The notes: generated by a model not told the origin, from the sequence alone. A stretch of DNA of 64,000 nt from Trifolium pratense (GCF_020283565.1 NC_060063.1:33938635-34002634); one strand, 5' to 3'. Positions 8,951 through 20,637 are shown, numbered from the stretch's first letter. Made by a program: numbers and translations.

Positions 8951-9235
8951 TACTCCCTCCGGTCTTGAATATAGGAAACAAAAAAAAAATGCACGTTTTT
9001 TAATAAAATTGGATAAAGTCTAAAAAAAATAGTCATTTCCACTTTTATCCTTAGTTTTACTTAGTAAAGGTGAAAATAGAAGCAACCTTTCAAAGCAACT
9101 TTTGGGGAATATCAAAAGTAAGTTTAAGGGTAAACTTGGAATATCAAAAATATGTATAATCATTGGAGTTACTTTTTCTTATATTTAATACTTTGAATTT
9201 TTTTTTGTTTCTTATATTCAAGACCGGAGGGAGTA
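8951..9235. mobile_element. Stowaway-like MITE 2
   Basis: The body (8953-9233, 281 bp) starts CTCCCTCCGGTCTTGAATAT and ends with its complement, ATATTCAAGACCGGAGGGAG. TA duplications flank it at 8951-8952 and 9234-9235. The TIRs are longer and better matched than in MITE 1, about 100 bp to the left. Confidence 0.92.
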
Positions 9236-9352
9236 TTTGTATTTCATTATGACGACTATTTTGGCAAACGTTTATTTGAATGTTCACTAAAAGATCGAGG
9301 AAATAAAGTAGAATGGGTTATATTATTACATCTAATATAATAAATAAATTTG

Positions 9353-9576
<224 letters not shown>

Positions 9577-9723
9577 AATTAGGCATGTCACAGAAAACTT
9601 AAAAAAATGACATGAATGTGCATGTGACATGCGACATCAATCTACTTATAAAAATCAACTGAGTATTATATTCTTTCATCAATATAACAACTTTATTATC
9701 GGATCTTCGTTTGATTAACAATG

Positions 9724-10185
9724 TTCTGCTTATAAGTGATGGTGGAGGATCCTTTCTGAAGAAATAGGATCTGGCTAGGTATGGAACCATGTTTCTTGCC
9801 CCACACTTTAGAGGACATCCCAATGACTTAAGAGGGGCGTTTTCATGGTGGAGTGATGTTTCCTTATTAGGGACTCATGTGGACTCTCAGTCGGATTGGT
9901 TCTCTGAAGGAGTGTTTAAGCGAATTGGTAATGGGATTTTGACAATCTTTTTGTTTGATCATGGGTCGACAATGTTTCACTTAGGATTCGGTACCAATCT
10001 CTTTTTCAAGCTTCGGATCAGTGTCTCGATAGAGTTGCTGATATGGGCAACTGGGTGGGGAGATTGGGTGTGGCAATTTAGGTGGAGGACAAATCTTGGT
10101 TTGCATGACCAAGATCTCCTTACTCAGTTAATTGAGTCATTACGTCAGATTCGTTTTTCAACTATGGAGGATATCTGATGCTGGA
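9724..10185 (+). mobile_element. LINE (L1-type) remnant, end of reverse transcriptase ORF
   Basis: A 129-codon open frame (9789-10178) reads WWSDVSLLG...WFSEGVFKRIGNG...WQFRWR...LLTQLIESL, the pattern of the region after the RT core in plant non-LTR retrotransposons. Upstream in-frame stops (near 9769) and the absence of RT motifs show that only the C-terminal relic remains. No poly(A) tail or target duplication was found. Confidence 0.7.
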
Positions 10186-11172
10186 GACATATGAGCCAGA
10201 AAAATTGTTCTAGGTTAAATCAACTTATTTAGTCCTTGGCAAGAGAACTATACCTCAAAATCTAAATTTGTTCCTTATAAAAAATGTCGGAGAAAGTATA
10301 AACTAAATAAAACAGGTATATATTCAAAATCTATTAATTATATTAAGAAAAAATGCATTCACCTCATTTAAGGTCATAGTATAATATAATATCTATTAAT
10401 GTGATATCCCTCTGTGATTTATCTATTTATAATTTTTGTATATAATACATCTATAATATATAGTAGACTAGTATTATTTTAATTTTAATTTTGAGAATAT
10501 AGTAGACTATTATTAATTTATTATTCTTTTTTTTAAAAAAACTATTATTAGCTAGTCAACATGCTTGATGTTTCACCAAACTAGAAGTCATCAAACCAAA
10601 ATAGTATCAAAGAGAAAAAGTCACCAAACTAGATGTTTCACACGTGATGTAAGTAAAAACTATAAAATAATTTAATGGACATGCACATTATCTTATGTTA
10701 CATGCTTTCACAAATCTTGCGTGGCTTTATATTTTTATTTTTTGCCAAAGCGTGGCTTAATTTTTTATTCGGCAAAGCGTGGCATTATCATATGTGAATT
10801 TTACATTTTATCACATTTGAAATATGTGAATTTTGTCACTGAAATATAATGTGATTTAAGTTAAATTGGTGGAATACTTCATTAATTTATTTTAAAAATG
10901 AAATTCTAGTCATTCTCTGACCCCAAAAACAAAATTAATTTAATTATTCTTAACCTAATAATCAAACAAAATATTAATTAACCAGATGGTTGAAATCAAG
11001 TGACTAATTAAATAAGTATTTGTCTACTTGAATAAATTAGAAGTATATAGTATCCATGTTGTTCAACATCTAGTTTTTTTATGTCTTCAATATCAATTAA
11101 GTCCTAGTTTAAATTTAATGGTCTGTTTAGTTTTATGGAGAGAAAGTGAGAGAAAATAAAATTACGCAAACC
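10186..11172. other. AT-rich intergenic stretch
   Basis: No gene, tRNA or recognisable element was seen. Short repeats such as the duplicated GCGTGGC words near 10730-10790 are present. The right border is the 3-bp target duplication of the CACTA element. Confidence 0.4.
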
Positions 11173-11379
11173 AATCACTAGTGCAGAAAGGGGATTCCAC
11201 TACCGGCCAAATAGGGATTCCACTACTGGCCGCGGCCGGTAGTAAACACACTCGTCGTTGTAAGTCAATACTTTCCACGACGGGTCTTTTTATACCCGTC
11301 GTGGTATGTCAGGTTTCTACTGTATTATTAATTAAATTTATGAGGATTCCACGACGGTTTTTACAAATACCGGTAGTGG

Positions 11380-11650
11380 TATGTATGAGATTCCACTACG
11401 GGTATTTTCAATATCCGTAGTGGTATGTATGGTTTTCATTTTTTTTTTTTTAGAGTCTGGGATTCCACTACCGGTATTTGTAAATACCGGTAGTGGTATG
11501 TATAGTTTTCATTTTTTTTTTTTTAGAGTCTGGGATTCCACTACCGGTATTTACAAATACCGGTAGTGGTATGTATGGTTTTCATTTTTTTTTTTTTTAG
11601 AATCTGGGATTCCACTACCGGTATTTGTAAATACCGGTAGTGGTATGTAT
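11380..11650. repeat. Subterminal hairpin array of the outer CACTA (5' side)
   Basis: Units of about 72 bp: GATTCCACTACCGGTATTTG or a variant, its complement, GGTATGTATGGTTTTCA, a T run and AGAGTCTGG. Three close copies are at about 11459, 11533 and 11607, with looser ones to the left. Each unit is palindromic around TTTACAAAT or TTTGTAAAT. Subterminal repeats of this kind are where CACTA accessory proteins bind. Confidence 0.88.
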
Positions 11651-11668
11651 GCTATTCGGAGAACAGGC

Positions 11669-12729
11669 CAAGGAGATAGGTTGTAAATCATCAGGAGAAC
11701 AGGCCATGAACTATGGTTAGTACTTTGATTACCAAACGGATTCATTCCATCAGTAGCAAGTCCAAGTCTAAGGTTTCTCGACTCTTTGCCAAAATTTGGA
11801 AACAAAGAGTCAATTTTCTTCCATTGCAAAGAATCAGCTACATGGCGAATTTGGCCATCACATTTTCTCTCTTCTGCATGCCATCTAAGATTCTTTGCGT
11901 CATTTGCATTAGCAAACAATCTCTTGAACCTTGAAATTATTGGTAGGTACCATACGACTTTCGCGGGAGGACCCGTTTTGGTCACCTCATCATCACTAGA
12001 ATCACCATCTTTCTTTTTGTAGCGAGACGCCTTACATGTCGGACAATGATTATAGTTTACAAACTCTTTTCGGTATAATATACAATCATTAGGGCATGCA
12101 TGTATCTTTTCATACTCCAAACCCATTGGACACAATACTTTTTTCGCCTCGTAATAACGATTTGGCATTACATTACCTTCTGGAAGCATTTGTATCAACA
12201 ATTCAAGCAATTCAGTGAAACTTTTGTCGGTCCACCCATTTTTTGCTTTCAAATTAAACAATTTTAACACCGCAGACAAACGGGTAAAATTTGTGCATCC
12301 CGGATACAATGGTTCATCCTTGTCACTGCATAAAGTTTCATACACATGCGCCCTCTTAAACGAATCTTCTCCAATATCACGCATCATGTCTTCCAGTCGA
12401 TCATCGATATCCACACTACCACTTTCTCTATGGGACACACTTGGCGTTGCAACTACTTCACCGTGCCATATCCATTGTGTATAATTTTGACAAATCCCGT
12501 CACAAATTAGATGATTCATGATTTCTTTCTTAGTACGTTTTGGTTCTTTATTTGCACAATTTATACACGGACATAGAAAAAGTGGAGGAAATTCAGGAGG
12601 AGGACGTTCTAGTTCAGCATTACTTTCCGCAAACTGTAGAAATTCCATCACTCCATGTCTGTACTCAGTACTTAATCGATTAGCTCTCATCCAACTACGG
12701 TCCATACCTACGTTTCGAAATTTATGCAT
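11669..12729 (-). pseudogene. Truncated TNP2-type CACTA transposase
   Basis: One open frame from ATG at 12729. The N-terminal part matches the transposase-associated domain (DRSWM near residue 9, CPCINC near 53, HLICDGI, YTQWIWHGE). It is followed by the first part of Transposase_21/tnp2 (YEAKKVLCPMGL, CPNDCILY, YNHCPTCKASRYKKK, WHAEERKCDG, RLGLATDGMNPFGNQST, SSWPVLLMIYNLSPW). The match stops there and the frame runs into the subterminal repeat, so most of the catalytic region is lost. A 13-bp repeat, GGAGAACAGGCCA, at 11658-11670 and 11694-11706 marks the likely deletion junction. It cannot encode a working transposase. Confidence 0.9.
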
Positions 12730-12754
12730 TCTAAGTTAAAGGAATGACTAGGTT

Positions 12755-13060
12755 GTTACTATTGCGAAACATTCTCTCGCCCTATTTTAATAAAAATTCA
12801 TAGCCTATAACAGAATGACTAGATTATGCATTCTATTTTAATAAAAATTCATAGCCTATAGCTTCTATGTTTTGAAATAGAATCGGTACCTGTAGATGAG
12901 ACCGTGATTGAACCTTCTAACTTCAAACAAAGATGACAACACCAAAAAAGAGCAACACCAGCCCCTGCACAGCACAAGCAACACGCAGGAGCAGCAATCA
13001 CCGCCTAACGCAGGAGCAGCAATCACCGCCTAACACAGCAACCCCTGCACAGCACAAGCA
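12755..13060. repeat. Short direct repeats inside the outer CACTA
   Basis: A unit of about 65 bp ending TAATAAAAATTCATAGCCTATA is repeated near 12780-12860. A 26-bp unit, CGCAGGAGCAGCAATCACCG plus CCTAA, occurs twice near 12970-13035, with CACAGCACAAGC words on both sides. No coding role seen. Confidence 0.75.
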
Positions 13061-13164
13061 TTGATAATTTTATAAATATGTTTATACAACTTAGTTAATA
13101 TCAAAACAAGTTGTATGTTTATACAATTGGCCATAAATATTGACCCCTGCCCATGGCCAAGTTG

Positions 13165-13356
13165 TATGTTTTCTTGAAGCCGAAGCTGAAGGGTATTTGC
13201 AAGAAAAAAGATCCCATCTTATAAGGCTATGTGGTGAAGCTGAAGGGTATTTGGAGAGACACTACTCAGCTATCTTAGGCTCATACCAAAACCCTCTTGA
13301 CCATCTCCATATTTTCCCTTACTATTCTAACTACATCAAACTTGGTCACCTTGAGT
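13165..13356 (+). pseudogene. NAS: Nicotianamine synthase fragment captured by the CACTA element
   Basis: An open frame beginning at 13140 contains LIRLCGEAEGYLERHYS and NPLDHLHIFPYYSNYIKLG, which closely match the N-terminal third of plant nicotianamine synthase. That enzyme condenses three S-adenosylmethionine molecules into the metal chelator nicotianamine. The match ends at GHLE with a TAA, where the intact enzyme continues into its methyltransferase-like fold. The segment before it repeats the AEGYL coding stretch, a local duplication. The catalytic domain is absent, so this is a transduplicated fragment. It might still yield chimeric or small RNA against host NAS genes, which is inference. 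Confidence 0.88.
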
Positions 13357-15171
13357 AAGTATATTATATGGCAGAGATATTAAGCACTATTCTAACTCCA
13401 TATTTTCACTCCTTAGCCAACCTTGAATATATTAAGCACTATAACTTGAGTGACTTCTATATACCTTGAATATATTAAGCACAAGGTTAACATGAGTGAC
13501 TTCTATATCACTACTAGAAAACTCGGCTTTAGCGACCAATTTAGAGACCGATTTTCATCAAAATCGGTCTCTAAATCCATTAGCGACCGATTTTGCGACC
13601 ATCTAAAATCAGTCTCAAGGACCCTGGTCGCTACTCCCTTGTGACCAATGCAGCGACCGATTTGGTAGCGACCGAATTAGTGACCGATTTTAGAGACCGA
13701 ATTAGTGACCAATTTTAGAGACTGACTTAGAGACTGAATTTGTGTCGTTTGTTGCGACGCGTTGTACGACGCTATAGCAACTGATTTGTGACTGATTTTG
13801 GCGACCGATTTAGTGACCGATTTGAAATTAGTTATTCTATTTATTGCGACGGATTTTGCGACGCTTAGTGGAAAAATCAGTCTCTATTTCAGTCTCTAAC
13901 GATTTTTTTAATTATTATTATTAATTTAAAATCACATGAAAGCAATTTTTGAATCTAAAAAGGTTTAGCAGCGCAACTTGTTGCCTGTCTACCTTTTGTT
14001 CATATGTAATTATTATAGTTATAATATATATAAGTTTTCAGTGAATTTAATATCTCTTTAAGCTATTTCATAAACATCAAACAATTAAACATGCACACAA
14101 CAATATGAACATAATATATTTATATTTATAACCAAAATACTTATAGAATAACACATAAGTGAATTGATCTTCACCATCATCAGACACTTACAAAGGGGGA
14201 ATAAATCCCTTTCAATTCTTGCATACAAGACTTGCAAAAAAAAATCAACCCTTTACATCAGTAGAACAATATTACATTTGTTTGTAACTGAACTCTAGTA
14301 AGTCCCCAATTCTTAGCATAAACATTGAATAACACTTAGCTTATAATTATAAATAACATAAAAGTGAATAAGAACCAAGATCTCTTAGTCCTAATATACC
14401 CTCACGGCCTCACCATCTGTTACAATAATAACTTGAATAGTCTTTTCTGACCAAAGGGGACTTTTTTTCAGCTTTAAATATACAGTACATCTGGCCTGTT
14501 CTAAAATTTCACCTGATATCACAAATCACCTACACAAGAAAAAAGACGATCATTATGAACACATATAAAGGGATCAATGACTCATTTCTCTGCCTAATCA
14601 CAAGTCAGTAAGAAATATACAGATTAATAATAATTTGTGTCTGATTAATAATTCATCAAAGCTATACATGTTGATGAGCTTTACCTCTGCATAAGTTTCC
14701 AGGTAAGGTCGGGCATCAAATCTTTATATCCATTTACAGAAAGTTTCTTTTTCTGACCTGGATGGAACACGTAATATATGTGTAATCAGTGCCGCTGACG
14801 CCAATTATCAATTAACAGAAATTGCATTAAAAAGTGTAGTATTAAAAGTAACTTCATAAACACCGGGTTTTTTTTATGCGCTTTACAATGTGTTGATCAA
14901 ACTCCTCTCTTACATGATCATGCACTTTAACCTCAAATTGCAGTTGCAGATAAAATAAATCAGTTTTATTTAAAATGCCAAAAAAGAGTAATATGACAAA
15001 AATATATATATGTAGCCATGGAATATTTTAATTTTTGACTTAATAATGCATAAACACTAAGTTCAACCTTGAACCACTAAGCCCTAATTTGTGCATCCAA
15101 CCTAAAATCTAAAATAAGCTATGAGCATTCAAATTTCAATAGAGACAACAAATGATTTCCCAATCTAAAAT

Positions 15172-15231
15172 AAACTGTGGGTAATCCTTCCACCTAGAAA
15201 CAACAAATGATTTCCCCCAATCTGTACAAAG
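15172..15231 (-). pseudogene. Captured TVP38/TMEM64-family exon (second)
   Basis: After an acceptor (TTTGTACAG on the minus strand, 15232-15240), the sequence reads GKSFVVSRWKDYPQF. This is the stretch that follows the LLGRT motif in plant TVP38/TMEM64 (SNARE-associated, DedA-like) membrane proteins. It lies downstream of the exon at 15472-15570 in correct order and orientation. The next expected exons were not found. A partial second copy of the same sequence follows at about 15133-15165. Confidence 0.75.
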
Positions 15232-15471
15232 AGACAAATATATCAATAAATAACCTTAAGAAACAAATAACTATACACATGGACCAATATGCAGCCCAAC
15301 TAGAAGGCACGAGAAATTTCAAGAACCAAGAATCATGTACATGAAGAAAGAGCATCTAGTACTAGTCAAGAAAAGCCTAAATTAATGAATATTAAACAGA
15401 AACCAGTTGAGTAGTTTTTCACTTCTTTTTTTTTAATTTCAAAACTATATATAAAGAAATGCAAAACTTAC

Positions 15472-15570
15472 TGTTCCACCAAGAAGAAATGCAGCTACAG
15501 CCCCAACGGTTGCACCAACAGAATCAGCAACAATTCCAACTGGAAGGCCAAATAGATAACCACAATGAAG
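15472..15570 (-). pseudogene. Captured TVP38/TMEM64-family exon (first)
   Basis: A minus-strand exon between a poly-T acceptor ending CAG and a GTAAGT donor encodes GYLFGLPVGIVADSVGA, then TVGAVAAFLLGGT. This matches the conserved core of plant TVP38/TMEM64-family membrane proteins, where the last motif is normally LLGRT, so an Arg is replaced by Gly here. Intact splice borders show that genomic DNA, not cDNA, was captured. The rest of the gene is missing apart from the exon at 15172-15231. Confidence 0.85.
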
Positions 15571-18344
15571 CTGGAAAAAAAAAATCATCAAGTAACACTA
15601 TAAAAAAAAGCGCTATTTAGCTACAATCACATTGTTCCTTTTTTTTTTTAAGTTGTTATCTGTCATGCTTTCTTTTCATCTTTTCTTACACTATTCAAAT
15701 GCAGAAAATGCAACAAATGTATTTCTATAATAAACACATTTTAATAGTACATGTTGTATCATAGTCAACAAAAGAATATAAGAAAGAGGAGTTGAAATTG
15801 CAATTCCAACAAGTTCAAAACTAATTCCAACTCAAAAGGATTCTTGTTTGAAAGTAACAAAACTTGTACATAATTTTTTATATCCAAACATCAACTTCTC
15901 AAATCAAGCAGTGAAGTATGAAATATGAATAATGTTACCAACACTAAATAGCCTCCATTAGAAATATTGTAGTATTAAATTAGAGAAGAAAATTTGCTTA
16001 TCATTGGTTAAGTTGAGAATTTGACAGCAAGAATATAAAAAACTTTATTCCAATTGTTATATTTTTCTTTTATTTCACCTCATAATAAAAACTGTTCTCA
16101 CTATATATTAGCCTCCTAATCATGACTTTGGTAATTTTTTACGCAAGAGTTTCATAAACTTAGCACGAATATTAGCTATACAAGTAGTGTGAAGTCTTGT
16201 TAACATACCAATCATGTCATTTTGATTTAAACCTTTTTCTTAAACTTAAAATTTACTCTAAAGTGACATCAGAACTCTGATATTTGAGAACTCATCTTGA
16301 AGTTTATCTTATTTCAAACTTGAATTGACATTAAGCAGAATCATTACCTCAACGTGGCGACAAAAATCACTTGAAGCTTGCATTATGCCGTTGATGCAAA
16401 CTGAAATCATAGTGAGTGAGAGCTTCACTACTGAAACAGCGAGTGGAACGGGGATTGAAGGCTTCGAACTACGACTGAAACGGTAATCATGATTCATGAC
16501 TGCATGAAGAACTGAAACGACTAGTGAAAATAAATATAGTAAATCACCACTCTTATGGTAACCATGGACGAATCTAAATTGCCAACATCTAATCAAATAT
16601 GAACTACTAACAAATTAAGAGCTGAGAATCAAAGGATTGTAGTTGTAATTGAATCTATGAGTAAAACCCTATAATAACAATTAACAAGTAATCTAAAATG
16701 TTATAACAGATAACCTTAAACAATTTACCAAATCCAAGGAAACCCCAAATTAAAAACACATCACCCAATAACCTAAAAAACACAAATTTCACCTTGAAAA
16801 CACTAATCACAAAAACCCAATACATGAAAACAAGTGTAGATTGAAGGGTAATTGTAAATTAGAAAACTTATCGAAACTAAGAGATTGCGATTGAGAAATA
16901 GAATTAGAACATGTCGACAGCTTCGAACTGATAAATAGAATCAGTGAATGAGATATTGAAGCTTTGTGAGAGCGATTGAAGCTTCATGACTGCGATTCAG
17001 AGATTTCACTTCGTGAATGAAAGACATTCAATGAGTGATTAGGGTTCGAGAAGGGGAGAGGGAACAAAGGACTTAAACGAAAGGCATTAGGGTTCGAGAA
17101 TGAGGGGGAAAGAACAATCGCCACAGTCGATAAGCGTTTTCAGCTTCGTGACTGCGGGAAAGTTAAGGGAATGAGTTTTCCCAGATGGGAAATTGTTTTA
17201 AAAAAAATTTCAAAATAATCTGATTAAATATTTTTTTAGTGATTTGTAAAAAAAAAATAAAAATAAAACCCTTAGCGACCGATTTAGCGACCGAATTTTT
17301 TTTGACTTTGGCGTCAAACTTTTGGTCTCTAATTCGGTCTCTAAAAGGGACCGAAAAAATTGGTCGCTAGCTATCAGTCTCTAATTCGGTCTCTAAATTT
17401 CATAGTGGCTGATTTAGCGACCGATTTGTTTTTTAACTTTGACGCTCGAAATTCGGTCTCTAATTTGGTCTCTATAGCGACCGAATTATTTTGGTCGCTA
17501 AATCGGTCTCTAAAAGCGAATTTTCTAGTAGTGTATACTTGCTTATACCTAACACCCTCATGTGCAGCAACATAACGAATTTTGAATCACACTTTGACAT
17601 TAAAACATGGCTTGGTTATTTGAATTTTCTTGCCTATTTGGAGTTTAGCTTCAACAATAAAATCTGATATAATAGCAGCAAAATAGCAGCAAAACATGGC
17701 TTGGTTTAAAACATTACATATCATCTATGAAGTAAAAAATAATCAAAATAGCAGCAAAATAAATATCATAAACAGAAATGACCATATATCTTTTTACTTT
17801 TCATTAAATCTCATGCTAAAGTGACCTACACAGACCTACACAGACTTCCAAATCTCATGCAAATTTGTATTTTTATATTGACATTCTCATCATCAAGCCA
17901 TCAAGCAGAAGAAGAATGAAAACCCACACAAAAAAAACACAGACCCACACAGAAATGAACATCACAGACCCACGAAAACGACGTGAATGAAAACGAATGA
18001 AAACCCAAGCGAATGAAAACGAATGAACAAGAATGAAAATGAATGAAAACGAAAACGAATGAAATTTGGAGGAAGTTTGATTTATTCATACCTTTACCGA
18101 ATAAAAACGAAGAAATTTGGAGGCGATTCAAGCATTCTAGGGTTTGGAGAATGAAACCGAATGAAATTGGAGAGATTGGAGAATGGAGAATGGAGAATGG
18201 AGAGATTGGAGAATGATTGGGAAATTGGAGTGTTTGATTTGAAGAACTTGGGACGATTGAGAATGGAGAGTTTGCAGTGGGAGGGAGATTGAACGCGTAT
18301 GAAAATTGGGAATGAAAATGACAATATGAAAAATATAATAACAC

Positions 18345-18677
18345 TATTAGGATTCCACTACCGGTGAATCCTAGATCGGTAGTGAAAAGTGGGAATATGA
18401 AAAAAATAATAACACTATTAGGATTCCACTACCGGTGAATCCTAGATCGGTAGTGGAAGATAATTAAAACAAATTTGTACGTAATTACGACATTGCCACC
18501 GTGTCTACTTTCCACTACGGATTTAGCAAAGCCGGTAGTGAAATCCCTTGTCTCTGAACTTTCCACTACCGTTTTAAAAATATCAGTAGTGGAATCCTTT
18601 GGTCAAATGTATTTCACTACTGGTATTCACATACCGGTAGTGGTATCTCCAAACCAAAAGTCATTTTTCTACTAGTG
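18345..18677. repeat. Subterminal repeats of the outer CACTA (3' side)
   Basis: A unit of about 68 bp (ATTAGGATTCCACTACCGGT, a short spacer, ATCGGTAGTG) is directly repeated at about 18349 and 18417. Further CCACTAC...GGTAGTG palindromes follow up to the terminal CTACTAGTG. Confidence 0.85.
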
Positions 18678-18788
18678 AATGAATGAATTTGGACTACTTT
18701 ACAGTTCAAGTTCATTCATCAATTTCCGTAATTTTCTTTCCTCTCACTTTCTTTCTATCGTACCAAACAGACCATAAGGCTACTCTTG

Positions 18789-19104
18789 TACTCTATCTAT
18801 ATTCATTTTTATAAGCAACAAACAGGAAAAAATACACATACCAATGACCCTATTTTTTTAATTAAAAACTCTAAAGTTGTATACTCTATTCCAAAACTAC
18901 CCTTGATATATTAATTTATTATTATAGGGAATATGTAATGTATTTAATGCATGATTTTGGAAAAAAAAAATGGATTTTGATAATGGTAGAAGGGTAATTG
19001 TTTATAGATTGTAGCTTATAAAAAAGAATAAATTTTTACCCCCTTTTTTTTTTGTGCTTATTTTTACCCCTATTTATTGCTTATAAAAAGGAATTGAGGG
19101 AGTA
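18789..19104. mobile_element. Decayed Stowaway-like MITE 3
   Basis: The body (18791-19102, 312 bp) has imperfect terminal inverted repeats: CTCTATCTATATTCATTTTT at the left and the complement of CTCCCTCAATTCCTTTTTAT at the right. Both continue into TATAAGCAA. TA duplications lie at 18789-18790 and 19103-19104. More diverged than the two copies near 8.5-9.2 kb. Confidence 0.75.
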
Positions 19105-20020
19105 TAATTTAGTGATTCAGCATACATTTTCATTTTTCACTCATTTTTCAAACAAAAAAAAAAGTCCTAGTTTAAACTATCATCACATAGATTTTATTGA
19201 TAAGGAAAATGTTAAACGAGTTAAGCATATTTTAAAATTTGTGCTCCAAAGACATGACCTTATTTATAATTGTGACCAAAATTTAGATTATAATTAAAGC
19301 CTTTTTTCCAAAAAAAAAAAAAAGACAAAAATAAACAAATTAAACATATATTGACTAACCTATTGATTTGGTTTAGTCTAAATATAAAATCAAAGTGGTT
19401 GTATTTTAAGGGTTAATTAATGAACTTCAATTTAAAGTTGAATTGATAAAAATATTAGAGATAGTAAATCTAACCTATAATATTAAAAATATTATGTGAA
19501 AAATAATGTTTTTCTTTTTTTTTTTTTATATGAAAAAATAATGTTTTTCTCACATCAAGATCCTAGGAATATTCACATTTATACGACACAAGGAATCTCA
19601 ATTTCAAATATTTGTGATGTCCTCAAGTCTCAAGAGTCAAGGGAATAAGATGCCAATATCTGTATAAACATGTAATGACATATAATGTATGAGGGATCTT
19701 GAATTCAAAAGTTATATATTTGTAAAGCAAAATGCCAACCAAATTGACACAGGAAATTCAACTTTGTGTAATTTGGAAGCAAGAAACAATTATTGCTATT
19801 GTTAGAAAAATTGATTTTACATAAAATGGTTCGGTTTAATCATTAACCGAACAAGAAGAGATGTGTAGGTATCTATGAGTTAAGATATAGACATTAGTGG
19901 TTGATTATTGATATCAACTACTGGCCAACATTATATCTAGTCTAGCTCTTAATAGTAACATCTATATAATTCAAAATTTATAACTCATAGATATCAACAA
20001 ATTAAGAAAAAAAAAAATAC
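19105..20020. other. AT-rich intergenic stretch
   Basis: No gene or RNA recognised. A short open frame at its left edge overlaps the MITE and is not proposed as coding. Confidence 0.35.
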
Positions 20021-20026
20021 ATTTTA

Positions 20027-20396
20027 TATGCACCGACGGTGTAAAATAATTTTACACTGTCAACCAATACCAACCATGTTTTCTGCCACATCACCCCACT
20101 TCACCCTACTTTCTTGACATGACATGGCAAAATGATGGTTATTTATTGGACGATGGTGTAAAATTATTTTACACCGTCAGTGCATATCAATTAAACTCTT
20201 TTATATAGGATTTATGCACCGACGGTGTAAAATAATTTTACACTGTCAACCAATACCAACCATGTTTTCTGCCACATCACCCCACTTCACCCTACTTTCT
20301 TGACATGACATGGCAAAATGATGGTTATTTATTGGACGATGGTGTAAAATTATTTTACACCGTCAGTGCATATCAATTAAACTCTTTTATATATTA
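20027..20396. repeat. Exact tandem duplication of a small MITE-like element
   Basis: Two copies with a period of 186 bp, starting at about 20027 and 20213, appear identical over the element and about 25 bp of right flank. Each has inverted ends (TATGCACCGACGGTGTAAAA and the complement of TATGCACTGACGGTGTAAAA), and each end is itself palindromic (GGTGTAAAATAATTTTACAC). The class is uncertain because no clear target duplication separates the copies. Confidence 0.88.
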
Positions 20397-20399
20397 AAA

Positions 20400-20540
20400 G
20401 TGTAGACTACACAATTTTTTAGGATGAAAATAGTCCCCCTTTACTAATCCAACTTTTTTTGTGCTTGGATCCTCTCCTTCACTAGTTTCTCTTCCACTCT
20501 CTCATTCACTGATTTCTATCTATATGTTACAATTATGACA
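20400..20540. other. Short AT-rich spacer
   Basis: No feature recognised between the tandem MITE pair and the following SINE. Confidence 0.3.
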
Positions 20541-20637
20541 TCAAGTTGTTTCAGCTCTCTCCCGATTGCATTTGCGGGGAGTTGAACCATGGTCCTCTCT
20601 ACCAAGTTCAGCGTCAATCATCACTACATCAATTAAC
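20541..20637 (-). mobile_element. SINE family 1 fragment (minus strand)
   Basis: The reverse complement reads CGTTAATTGATGTAGTGATG, GCTGAACTTGGTAGAGAGGA, CATGGTTCAACTCCCCGC and AGCTGAAACAACTTGATGTC, which is the head and middle of the SINE seen at 199-380. The 3' part is missing. No target duplication was resolved. Confidence 0.8.

Larger units (their letters stand above)
13506..17536. mobile_element. Nested non-autonomous CACTA element
   Basis: The element spans 13509-17533 (4025 bp), starting CACTACTAGAAAACTCGGC and ending GCGAATTTTCTAGTAGTG, with TAT duplications at 13506-13508 and 17534-17536. Subterminal regions (13530-13905 and 17268-17515) are dense in GCGACCGATTT and GGTCTCTAAAT words in both orientations. 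No transposase is present. It carries two spliced-looking exons of a TVP38/TMEM64-type gene. It lies wholly inside the outer CACTA and so inserted later. Confidence 0.95.
11173..18680. mobile_element. CACTA (En/Spm-type) transposon, outer element
   Basis: The element spans 11176-18677 (7502 bp), starting CACTAGTGCAGAAA and ending TTTTTCTACTAGTG. It is flanked by AAT at 11173-11175 and 18678-18680, the 3-bp duplication typical of CACTA elements. Both ends carry many CCACTACCGG...CCGGTAGTGG subterminal hairpins. Inside are a truncated TNP2-type transposase (minus strand), a nicotianamine synthase fragment and a complete nested CACTA element (13509-17533). The truncated transposase implies it is non-autonomous. 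Confidence 0.95.

Noticed and set aside
14690..14760. A further captured exon in the nested CACTA (acceptor- and GTAAAG-like borders)
   Set aside because: The translation in any frame could not be matched to the TVP38/TMEM64 family or another protein.
17901..18344. A 147-codon open frame on the minus strand in the outer CACTA
   Set aside because: It is translated from GAATGAAAAC and GAATGGAGA repeats and gives a Phe/Ser-rich sequence with no domain.
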